Positions 16,593 through 23,446 of a stretch of DNA of 64,000 nucleotides are shown here, piece after piece. How positions within the stretch are numbered: position 1 is the first letter of the stretch; each line of letters opens with the position of its first letter. The stretch is taken from assembly GCF_014641555.1 (NCBI RefSeq), contig NZ_BMHY01000018.1, forward strand, positions 1-64,000. The letters run 5' to 3'. The notes under the pieces are model-generated. The model was not told the DNA's origin and searched no databases. It worked only from the letters and a program-made list of their open reading frames with translations. The translations under genes and the position numbers were made by a program. Source of the DNA: Paenibacillus radicis (ex Gao et al. 2016). Lineage in GTDB: Bacteria > Bacillota > Bacilli > Paenibacillales > Paenibacillaceae.

Positions 16593-16868
16593 ATGGCAAA
16601 AAATGCGCTATTGGAAATTAAACGAAATTTGGAAGCCCACGTTGGCTCCAAAATCCGTCTTCGAGCAAACGGTGGCCGTCGAAAGACCATCGAACGAACC
16701 GGTACGTTGGAAGAAATCTACCCTTCTGTTTTCATTGTAAAACTGGATCAGGAGTCTCACGCCTTTAAGCGTGTCTCTTACAGTTATGCGGATATACTGA
16801 CGGAGTCGGTGGAAGTGACCGTATGCAATGATGAAGGTCAAGTCCGTATTACCCATATGCAGCAATAG
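16593..16868 (+). CDS. veg: Veg protein
   Basis: A 91-residue protein matching Veg: ALLEIKRNLEAHVGSKI, RLRANGGRRKTIERTGTLEE and SVFIVKLDQ. The fold is a small SH3-like barrel. In B. subtilis Veg is abundant and promotes biofilm formation by antagonising SinR; its biochemical role is otherwise unclear. Its own strong SigA promoter and a perfect terminator make it monocistronic. GAAAGAGGTGG lies upstream of ATG 16593. Confidence 0.94.
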   Translation: MAKNALLEIKRNLEAHVGSKIRLRANGGRRKTIERTGTLEEIYPSVFIVKLDQESHAFKRVSYSYADILTESVEVTVCNDEGQVRITHMQQ

Positions 16869-16897
16869 AGCTATAGATGCCGAAAGGCCATTTTGTT

Positions 16898-16932
16898 GGA
16901 CGCGAATGGATTCCCATTCGCGTCCTTTTTTT
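16898..16932 (+). terminator. veg terminator
   Basis: A perfect 12-bp stem (GGACGCGAATGG / CCATTCGCGTCC) with a 4-base loop is followed by seven T. Confidence 0.95.
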
Positions 16933-16947
16933 CATGAAGCTTGCGAG

Positions 16948-16977
16948 GCATGAACGAGGAATGTCCGGCGCATACTA
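16948..16977 (+). promoter_or_regulatory. putative SigG promoter of sspF
   Basis: GCATG (16948-16952) and CATACTA (16971-16977) are separated by 18 bp. Both match the SigG consensus (GHATR, CATACTA). Forespore expression is expected for a SASP. Confidence 0.65.
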
Positions 16978-17017
16978 AAGCGCAGCAACCCCATTCCTAA
17001 GGAGGGCGACCGATACA

Positions 17018-17203
17018 ATGAGCCGCAGAAGATCCGTCATGTCGGAGCAGTTGAAATATGAGCTTGCCAAAGACCTTGGTTTCGCGAATAAAGTGGATCA
17101 AGAGGGCTGGGGCGGGATTACGACGAAGGAAGCGGGCAATATGGTCAAGCGCGCCATACAGCTTGCCGAGCAAGCTGCCGCGAGCAAATCCGACCGTCCG
17201 TAA
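17018..17203 (+). CDS. sspF: small acid-soluble spore protein SspF
   Basis: A 61-residue alpha/beta-type SASP. RRRSVMSEQLKYELAKDLGF followed by GWGGITTKEAGNMVKRAI is diagnostic; SspF of B. subtilis has the same 61-residue length. Such proteins coat spore DNA and protect it from UV and heat. TAAGGAGGGCGACC lies about 10 bases before ATG 17018. Position between veg and ispE is conserved. Confidence 0.95.
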   Translation: MSRRRSVMSEQLKYELAKDLGFANKVDQEGWGGITTKEAGNMVKRAIQLAEQAAASKSDRP

Positions 17204-17331
17204 GGGCGGAGAAAGCTGCAATTCACAAGCTAAGGGCACGGCGCAGGAAAGCAGCCGCAGTCTCTTAGCTTTTCTTGTGTCCGTTTGTTATAATGTTGCT
17301 TAAGCTAACGATACGAACGGGAGAGCTTATG

Positions 17332-18186
17332 ATGAAAATATATGAGAAAGCGCCGGCTAAAATCAATCTGCTGCTCGATGTGCTTAGAAAGCGCGAGGAC
17401 GGCTTCCACGAAGTCGAGATGATAATGACCATGGTCGATTTGGCAGATCGCCTGGAGATGGAGGAGCTGCCGCGGGATACGATTATTATTTCGAGTCAGG
17501 CCGGGTACATACCGCTGGATGAGAAGAATTTAGCTTTCCAGGCCGCTAAGCTCATTAAAGACCGCTATGATGTACGCAAAGGCGTATATATTCATTTGGA
17601 TAAAAAAATACCGGTTGCCGCAGGCCTTGCAGGCGGCAGCAGCGACGCCGCCGCTGCTTTGCGGGGGTTGAACCGGCTATGGGGGCTGCAAATTCCGGAG
17701 GACGAGCTGTGCAAGCTTGGCGCGGAGCTGGGCTCGGACGTGCCGTTCTGCGTAACGGGAGGCACTGCGCTTGCTACTGGACGCGGAGAGAAGCTGGAGC
17801 CGATCGCAACACCGCCTCAGTGCTGGGTCGTATTGGCCAAGCCTCCGATCAATGTATCGACTGCAGACGTGTACGGCAAGTTTCGGGCAAACGAGCTCAA
17901 GACGCATCCGTCGGCTGCGGATATGGTATCTGCGATCGAGCGAGGCTCGTTCAATGACGTATGCGACGGTCTCGGCAACGTGCTGGAGAACGTGACGCTG
18001 GGGCTTCATCCCGAAGTGCTTCAATTGAAGGAAAGCATGCAGCGATTGGGTGCCGATGGCGTGCTGATGTCAGGCAGCGGCCCTACGGTTTTTGGCCTGG
18101 TTTCGAAGGAAGCCAAGCTTGCCCGCATCTATAATGGGCTTCGAGGATTTTGCAAAGAGGTATACGTGGTAAGAATGCTTACATGA
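17332..18186 (+). CDS. ispE: 4-diphosphocytidyl-2-C-methyl-D-erythritol kinase
   Basis: Phosphorylates CDP-methylerythritol in the MEP isoprenoid pathway. The 284-residue GHMP kinase has KAPAKINLLLDVL (~6-18) with the catalytic region, the glycine-rich ATP loop PVAAGLAGGSSDAAAAL (~95-111) and the C-terminal LMSGSGPTVFGL. Start ATG 17332 gives MKIYEKAPAKIN, matching the family; ATG 17329 is a one-residue alternative, both behind CGGGAGAGC. The reading frame is open further upstream but has no initiation signal. Confidence 0.95.
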   Translation: MKIYEKAPAKINLLLDVLRKREDGFHEVEMIMTMVDLADRLEMEELPRDTIIISSQAGYIPLDEKNLAFQAAKLIKDRYDVRKGVYIHLDKKIPVAAGLAGGSSDAAAALRGLNRLWGLQIPEDELCKLGAELGSDVPFCVTGGTALATGRGEKLEPIATPPQCWVVLAKPPINVSTADVYGKFRANELKTHPSAADMVSAIERGSFNDVCDGLGNVLENVTLGLHPEVLQLKESMQRLGADGVLMSGSGPTVFGLVSKEAKLARIYNGLRGFCKEVYVVRMLT

Positions 18187-18263
18187 TCATGACGTTCATC
18201 TTGATTAAATCCGTATAAAAATGTTATATTGTCTATATATTATTCGGGTTTAGTGGGAGGGAG

Positions 18264-19094
18264 ATGGCTTTGAAAAAATTAAAGCGCAGTGCGCGACTAG
18301 TAGAAATGACGCAATACTTGCTTAGTCGTCCTCACACGTTAATATCGTTGACAGCTTTTGCCGATCGTTATCAGTCTGCGAAATCATCTATTAGCGAAGA
18401 TTTGGCTATCATAAAAGAAGTGTTCGAGGAAGAAGGCTTTGGCGAATTGAACACGCTGGCGGGCGCAGCGGGTGGCGTTAGATATACGCCTAAGATGCAC
18501 ACCGACACCGCCCTTTCGATTATGAAAAATATTTGCCGCCAATTGGAGCAGCCAGAACGGGTGCTGCCGGGCGGTTATTTGTATATGACGGATATGCTGG
18601 GTCAGCCGGACCTTCTTGCCGATGTGGGGCGGATGTTCGCGACCTCTTTTGCAAGCCGCAATATTGATGTGATTATGACGGTCGAGACCAAAGGTATTCC
18701 TCTCGCGTATGCGGTAGCCTCATGCTTGAACCTGCCGGTCGTTATCGTACGCAGGGACAATAAGGTGACGGAAGGCTCTGCGGTCAGCATCAACTATGTT
18801 TCCGGCTCCAACAAGCGGATTCAGACGATGTCACTGGCCAGACGCGCATTGAAGGAGCAGTCGAGGGTACTTATTATCGATGACTTCATGAAAGCAGGCG
18901 GAACGATTCAAGGCATGATGGATTTGCTCTATGAATTCAAAGCTACCGTAGCGGGAGTTGGCGTATTCGTCGAGTCCGGCGAAGTGGAGCTGGAGGAGCG
19001 TCTATTGGAGGATTACGTATCGCTGGCTAAATTGACGGCAGTCGATATGAAGACGAAGCAAGCGACAGTAGTGCTAGGCAATTATTTCAAATAA
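18264..19094 (+). CDS. purR: purine operon repressor PurR
   Basis: The 276-residue protein has an N-terminal winged helix (KLKRSARLVEMTQYLL..TLISLTAFADRY) and a C-terminal phosphoribosyltransferase-fold domain with the PRPP loop VLIIDDFMKAGGT (~207). In the B. subtilis family, PRPP binding releases PurR from PurBox operators of purine genes. Key segments GIPLAYAVA and VVIVRRDNKVTEGS are present. GGGAGGGAG precedes ATG 18264. It sits between ispE and ridA as in B. subtilis. Confidence 0.95.
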   Translation: MALKKLKRSARLVEMTQYLLSRPHTLISLTAFADRYQSAKSSISEDLAIIKEVFEEEGFGELNTLAGAAGGVRYTPKMHTDTALSIMKNICRQLEQPERVLPGGYLYMTDMLGQPDLLADVGRMFATSFASRNIDVIMTVETKGIPLAYAVASCLNLPVVIVRRDNKVTEGSAVSINYVSGSNKRIQTMSLARRALKEQSRVLIIDDFMKAGGTIQGMMDLLYEFKATVAGVGVFVESGEVELEERLLEDYVSLAKLTAVDMKTKQATVVLGNYFK

Positions 19095-19147
19095 CGGGAT
19101 GCATCGATGCTCCTGTTCAAGCTAACCGTGAAAGGCTGGGGAATGAA

Positions 19148-19537
19148 GTGACAAAACCGCAAGTAATTTCTACCGATAAAGCACCTGCAGCGATTGGACC
19201 TTATTCGCAAGCGATTAAGCTGGGCGGATTGCTGTTCACATCGGGACAAATTCCATTGGATGCTTCCGGTCAATTAGTAGCAGGCGGCATTGAAGAACAA
19301 ACGCATCAAGTTTTCCAAAATTTAAAAGAAGTTTTGGCTGAAGCGGGAGCGACGTTCCAGGACGTCGTGAAAGCGACCGTTTTTCTGAAAGATATGAATC
19401 AATTTGCAACGATCAACGGCATCTATGCATCCTATTTTGGAGACCATAAACCGGCTCGCTCGGCCGTAGAGGTGGCAAGGCTTCCGAAGGATGTTCTTGT
19501 CGAAATAGAGGTCATTGCATCGACAATTGTCGAATAG
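19148..19537 (+). CDS. ridA: RidA family enamine/imine deaminase (YabJ)
   Basis: A 129-residue YjgF/YER057c/UK114 protein. APAAIGPYSQAIKLGGLLFTSGQ and the active-site arginine in KPARSAVEVARLP (~104) are present. It hydrolyses reactive enamines such as 2-aminoacrylate from PLP enzymes. B. subtilis yabJ is co-transcribed with purR and needed for normal purine repression, fitting this arrangement (53-bp gap). The start is GTG 19148, with GGCTGGGGAATGAA upstream. Confidence 0.94.
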   Translation: MTKPQVISTDKAPAAIGPYSQAIKLGGLLFTSGQIPLDASGQLVAGGIEEQTHQVFQNLKEVLAEAGATFQDVVKATVFLKDMNQFATINGIYASYFGDHKPARSAVEVARLPKDVLVEIEVIASTIVE

Positions 19538-19601
19538 AAACGAAAAAGATTCAAACTAAAAAAAATATTTTAAATAGTGCATTATTTTGCCAAATTTTTA
19601 G

Positions 19602-19628
19602 AAGGAATTTGCATAAAAACGTGGAAGT
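19602..19628 (+). promoter_or_regulatory. putative SigH promoter of spoVG
   Basis: AAGGAATTT (19602-19610), a 13-bp spacer and GAAGT (19624-19628) resemble the SigH consensus RWAGGAWWT-N13-HGAAT with one -10 mismatch. An AT-rich tract lies directly upstream. B. subtilis spoVG is the classic SigH-dependent promoter. Confidence 0.5.
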
Positions 19629-19667
19629 ATACACCAAGTCTCAGATAGGCAAAGGTGGTGAACACAA

Positions 19668-19952
19668 GTGCAAATTACTGATGTAAGACTCCGCCGTGTA
19701 AATTCGGAAGGACGCATGAAAGCTATTGCTTCCATTACCATTGATAATGAATTCGTCGTTCACGATATTCGTGTCATTGACGGTAACAATGGAATGTTTG
19801 TTGCAATGCCTAGCAAGCGGACTCCTGATGGAGAATTCCGGGATATCGCGCATCCGATTTCTTCGACTACTCGCGAGAAAATCCAAGCTGCTGTGCTCGC
19901 AGAATACGAGCGCGCTGCAACGGAGGAAGTAGCAATCGAAGAGGGCGCATAG
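19668..19952 (+). CDS. spoVG: septation regulator SpoVG
   Basis: A 94-residue protein nearly identical in pattern to SpoVG: QITDVRLRRVNSEGRMKAIA, IRVIDGNNGMFVAMPSKR and DGEFRDIAHPI. SpoVG binds nucleic acid and affects asymmetric septation, capsule and virulence genes in Firmicutes. The start is GTG 19668, with AAAGGTGGTGAACACAA upstream. It has a SigH-like promoter and ends at a strong terminator, so it looks monocistronic. The acidic tail (ATEEVAIEEGA) is usual. Confidence 0.96.
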   Translation: MQITDVRLRRVNSEGRMKAIASITIDNEFVVHDIRVIDGNNGMFVAMPSKRTPDGEFRDIAHPISSTTREKIQAAVLAEYERAATEEVAIEEGA

Positions 19953-20025
19953 CCTATTTCAAATCGCTTTATGGATAAGGCCCGGGCAGCACGGTTTAGG
20001 CCGATTGATGCTTGGGAGTCACAGG

Positions 20026-20056
20026 AAAGAGAGCCGGAAGGCTCTCTTTCTTTTTT
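20026..20056 (+). terminator. spoVG terminator
   Basis: AAAGAGAGCC (20026-20035) pairs perfectly with GGCTCTCTTT (20040-20049) over a GGAA loop, followed by CTTTTTT. Confidence 0.93.
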
Positions 20057-20114
20057 GTCTGTAATGGGATATATTCAAAAGAACAAAGCGCACAATGAGT
20101 GGGAGGAATTACGG

Positions 20115-21521
20115 TTGAAAGTGATGGCGATTGTGCTTGCAGCTGGACAGGGCAAGCGGATGAAATCGAAATTATATAAAGTACTGCATCAGGTGTCTGG
20201 CAAGCCGATGGTAGGCCACGTATGGAATACAGTGAAGGAGGCGCGCAGCGAGCGTACCGTTGTTGTCGTCGGGCATGGCGCGGAAGCCGTGAAAGGCTAT
20301 CTTGGCGATGAAGCGGAATACGTGCTGCAGGAGCAGCAGCTCGGAACCGGTCATGCGGTTCGTCAGGCAGAAGCTTTACTGGGCTCGGAGGAAGGCACGA
20401 CGATCGTTATCTGCGGGGATACGCCGCTTGTGCGGGCAGAGACGATTCAATCGATGCTGGAGCTTCACAGCGCTACAGGTGCGGCGGCTACCGTGCTGAC
20501 AGCATCCTTTGACAACCCGACCGGCTATGGACGTGTCATTCGCGGCGGTGATGTCGTAGAGCGCATCGTGGAGCAGAAGGACTGCTCGCCGGAAGAAGCG
20601 GCTGTGAAAGAGATCAATACGGGCACCTACTGCTTCGATAATAAAAAGCTGTTCGCGGCATTGGCTCAAGTAAAGAACGACAACGCTCAAGGCGAATTTT
20701 ATTTGACTGACGTTATCGGTATTTTCCGCGGGGCAGGCGAGGTCGTTCAGGGCTACTGCACGTCTGATCTGGCGGAAGCGATCGGCGTCAACGACCGGGT
20801 CGCTCTTGCGGAAGCAGAGGGCTATATGCGGCAGCGGATTAACCGCAAGCATCTGCTTGAAGGCGTGACGCTCATCGATGCTGCTTCAACGTATATCGAG
20901 GCGGATGTGCGTATCGGATCGGATACGATCGTGTATCCAGGCACCGTTCTGCGCGGCTCGACCGTTATTGGGGAAGATTGTGTAATCGGACCAAATGCGG
21001 ATATTCAGGATTCCGTTATCGGCAACGGCGTTACAGTGAAGTATTCGGTGGCGGATCAAGCGGTCATCGGCAACGAGAGCTCGGTAGGGCCTTATGCGAA
21101 CCTTCGTCCAGGCTCGAAGCTTGGTGTCGGCTGCAAAGTTGGCGATTTCGTTGAATTGAAAAATGCATCGCTTGACGACGGCAGCAAAGTCTCGCATCTG
21201 AGCTATGTTGGTGACGCTAAGGTGGGCAAGGACGTCAATATTGGCTGCGGCGCTATTACGGTTAACTATGACGGCTACAATAAATTCGTAACGGAGATTG
21301 GCGACAACGCTTTTGTCGGCAGCAACGTCAATCTGATCGCACCTGTGAAAATCGGGGACGGTGCTTATGTGGTAGCCGGCTCTACGATCACGCATGATGT
21401 GCCTGCTGGCGATCTTTCCATTGCGCGTGAACGTCAAGTGAATAAGCCGGGTTATGCGGATAAAATCCGGGCACGGGCTAAAGTGAAGAAGGAAAATGCG
21501 AAGAAGGCAAAGTCCGAGTAG
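20115..21521 (+). CDS. glmU: bifunctional UDP-N-acetylglucosamine pyrophosphorylase / glucosamine-1-P acetyltransferase
   Basis: Makes UDP-GlcNAc for peptidoglycan and teichoic acid. The 468-residue protein has the N-terminal pyrophosphorylase domain (VLAAGQGKRMKSKLYKVLH, ~6-24; GTGHAVRQAE ~77) and a C-terminal left-handed beta-helix of hexapeptide repeats (~255-445) ending in the acetyltransferase site (NYDGYNKF, GSNVNLIAPVKIG). The start is TTG 20115, with GGGAGGAATT upstream; the frame continues to 19971 but crosses the spoVG terminator, so the longer form is unlikely. The prs gene that follows glmU in B. subtilis is absent. Confidence 0.95.
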   Translation: MKVMAIVLAAGQGKRMKSKLYKVLHQVSGKPMVGHVWNTVKEARSERTVVVVGHGAEAVKGYLGDEAEYVLQEQQLGTGHAVRQAEALLGSEEGTTIVICGDTPLVRAETIQSMLELHSATGAAATVLTASFDNPTGYGRVIRGGDVVERIVEQKDCSPEEAAVKEINTGTYCFDNKKLFAALAQVKNDNAQGEFYLTDVIGIFRGAGEVVQGYCTSDLAEAIGVNDRVALAEAEGYMRQRINRKHLLEGVTLIDAASTYIEADVRIGSDTIVYPGTVLRGSTVIGEDCVIGPNADIQDSVIGNGVTVKYSVADQAVIGNESSVGPYANLRPGSKLGVGCKVGDFVELKNASLDDGSKVSHLSYVGDAKVGKDVNIGCGAITVNYDGYNKFVTEIGDNAFVGSNVNLIAPVKIGDGAYVVAGSTITHDVPAGDLSIARERQVNKPGYADKIRARAKVKKENAKKAKSE

Positions 21522-21619
21522 CCTCTGACTTTCGCTAATAGAATGAAAAAATATGGTTAATTCTTTGCCGGTTTGGGTACAGTTATACGGAATATGACTT
21601 TACTAGGAGGTTCCGATAA

Positions 21620-22270
21620 ATGTCCATACCGATGAATGTTGAGCAGAGAACAATTGGAACAAAAGGTGCGCTTCGCCAGTTGAGAGAGAGCGGCAAAGTG
21701 CCGGGTGTCGTATACGGAAAGCAATTGGCTGCACCGGCTGCGGTTGCATTGGAAGAGAAGCAGGTGCTTGCGCTGCTGCGCTCCCACCCTAATGCGGTGC
21801 TGGACCTTGATATTCCTGGTGCCGGGAAGCAGCCGGTCATGATCAGCGAAGTGCAGCGTGAACCGCTGTCGCGCCGCCTGCTTCATATCGACATGCGTCA
21901 AATCAATATGAACGAGGAAGTAAGGACGCAGGTGCGAATCGATTTCGTTGGCGAGGCCAATGGCGTTGGTCAAGGTGGTATTCTGCAAGTGCTGCTGCAT
22001 GAGCTGGAGGTTGAATGCTTGCCAGGCAGCATTCCAGAGGCGCTGGAGATCAATGTCGCCGATCTGGAGCTTGGGCACAGCTTGCTTGTCCGCGATGTAC
22101 GTCCGCCATCTGGTGTTAAGGTGCTTTCGGACCCTGAACAAGTCGTCGTGACCGTACTGGCGCCGCAGAAGGAACTGACAGAGGAAGAAGCGGAAGCGGC
22201 TGAAGTCGAGCGGGTTGAGGCGGAATCGCGTTCCGAGGAAGCTCAAATGCACGAGGTAGATTTCGCCTAA
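21620..22270 (+). CDS. ctc: 50S ribosomal protein L25, general stress form Ctc
   Basis: A 216-residue two-domain L25/TL5 protein. The N-terminal L25 domain (GALRQLRESGKVPGVVYGK, ~16-34) binds 5S rRNA, and a C-terminal beta-domain (~95-185) is typical of Ctc. An acidic tail (ELTEEEAEAAEVERVEAE) closes it. In B. subtilis Ctc is a SigB-induced ribosomal protein. It begins 98 bp after glmU with TAGGAGGT upstream. Confidence 0.93.
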   Translation: MSIPMNVEQRTIGTKGALRQLRESGKVPGVVYGKQLAAPAAVALEEKQVLALLRSHPNAVLDLDIPGAGKQPVMISEVQREPLSRRLLHIDMRQINMNEEVRTQVRIDFVGEANGVGQGGILQVLLHELEVECLPGSIPEALEINVADLELGHSLLVRDVRPPSGVKVLSDPEQVVVTVLAPQKELTEEEAEAAEVERVEAESRSEEAQMHEVDFA

Positions 22271-22280
22271 TTTCGCCTAA

Positions 22281-22338
22281 CAAGCGGTATCGCCCTACAG
22301 CCTTTGATAAAGGCTTAGGGCAGATGCCGTTTTCTGTT
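22281..22338 (+). terminator. ctc terminator
   Basis: A long stem with small bulges: AGCGGTAT-CGCCCTA-AGCCTTT pairs with AAAGGCT-TAGGGC-AT-GCCG, followed by TTTTCTGTTTTC. Confidence 0.75.
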
Positions 22339-22417
22339 TTCCAAGGTGCGTGCAGGGATAGCCGCTAATCGTGTAGAATGAAGAAGGACAACAACTAGCA
22401 AGATTGGAGACGAAGGT

Positions 22418-22978
22418 ATGAAGTGGATTGCAGGGCTGGGGAATCCCGGCGCCGCTTATCAGAATACGAGGCATAATGTCGGCTTCATGGTGGTCGACGA
22501 GTTGGCAAGACGCTGGGACATCGCTGTCACGCAAAATAAATGCAAGGCGCTCATTGGCGAAGGCAACGTGAAGGGAACGAAGGTTGTTCTCATTAAGCCG
22601 ATGACGTATATGAATCTATCGGGTGAATCGGTTCGCGGCTTCTTGGATTATTTCAAGGCGGATCGGGAGGACGGTATTATCGTCTATGACGACATGGATA
22701 CCGAGATCGGCAAGATCCGGCTGCGCTATCAAGGAAGCGCTGGCGGGCACAATGGCATTAAATCGCTTATTCAGCATTTGGGTACGCAGCAGTTCAACCG
22801 GGTACGCATGGGCATTTCGCGGCCGCAGCCGGGCCGCAGCATCGTGGATTATGTACTCGACAACTTTCCGAAGAGCGAGCATGAGCTGCTGAAGGCGATG
22901 GTCGAGCAGGCGTGTGACGCGATTGAATATTCGCTGAGCAATTCTTTTGACAACACGATGGCAAAGTTTAACCGCTAA
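22418..22978 (+). CDS. pth: peptidyl-tRNA hydrolase
   Basis: Releases peptides from prematurely dropped peptidyl-tRNA. The 186-residue enzyme shows GLGNPGAAYQNTRHNVGFM (catalytic His in RHN, ~20), KPMTYMNLSGESV (~66) and the YDDMDTEIGKIRLR..GSAGGHNGIKS region. B. subtilis calls it spoVC, with a role in sporulation through translation. An ATG at 22418 follows GATTGGAGACGAAGGT. It is followed by fin. Confidence 0.95.
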   Translation: MKWIAGLGNPGAAYQNTRHNVGFMVVDELARRWDIAVTQNKCKALIGEGNVKGTKVVLIKPMTYMNLSGESVRGFLDYFKADREDGIIVYDDMDTEIGKIRLRYQGSAGGHNGIKSLIQHLGTQQFNRVRMGISRPQPGRSIVDYVLDNFPKSEHELLKAMVEQACDAIEYSLSNSFDNTMAKFNR

Positions 22979-23042
22979 GCCGTTAATTTACGCCAAAGCC
23001 GGGCATACTGAAGGGTATAACGACTCTTCAGGAGGCATACAT

Positions 23043-23273
23043 ATGGCTGTAAACTATATTTGCAGGCACTGCCGCACATCGATGGGGACCATCGAGCAAA
23101 GCGGAATAACCGAGCAGCAGCTCGGTTTCCATTTCTTGACCCCCGAAGAACGCAGCGATATAATAGCGTATAACCCAAACGGAGATGTGACGGTTAAAGT
23201 GATTTGCGACTATTGCCGGGAAGCGCTTGACGCTAATCCTGAGCTGAATTTGGTCACAAGCCCGCTGCAGTAG
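23043..23273 (+). CDS. fin: anti-sigma-F factor Fin (YabK)
   Basis: A 76-residue zinc-ribbon protein: YICRHCRTSMGTIEQ near the N-terminus and ICDYCREALDANPEL near residue 59 provide two CxxC knuckles. Fin of B. subtilis has the same length and is made under SigF/SigG in the forespore, where it helps switch SigF off. CAGGAGGCATAC precedes ATG 23043; the frame is open upstream but within the pth 3' region. A weak SigF/G-like GGGCATACTG lies at 23001. Confidence 0.92.
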   Translation: MAVNYICRHCRTSMGTIEQSGITEQQLGFHFLTPEERSDIIAYNPNGDVTVKVICDYCREALDANPELNLVTSPLQ

Positions 23274-23294
23274 GGCGTGGAAATGAATGGTATG

Positions 23295-23330
23295 GCAAGG
23301 CCTTAGCGAACGCTGAGGCTTCTTTTCGAT
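23295..23330 (+). terminator. fin terminator
   Basis: AAGGCCTTAGCG pairs with CGCTGAGGCTT around AA and is followed by CTTTTCG. A single G bulge is tolerated. Confidence 0.65.
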
Positions 23331-23366
23331 TGTTTGCAGAAAGCTTGTTTGATTGGAATAAAAGGC

Positions 23367-23398
23367 TTCGCAAATAGCAGAAGACGCTAATTTGCGAA
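23367..23398. repeat. TTCGCAAAT inverted repeat upstream of mfd
   Basis: TTCGCAAAT (23367-23375) and ATTTGCGAA (23390-23398) form a 9-bp stem, followed shortly by AGCTTTT. It could be a weak terminator before mfd or a regulatory hairpin. Its TTCGC/GCGAA words resemble those in the repeat region at 50.3-50.9 kb. Confidence 0.5.
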
Positions 23399-23446
23399 CG
23401 AGCTTTTGTCGCCAATGGACGGTTTAGAAACGAGGTGCCTTAACGA

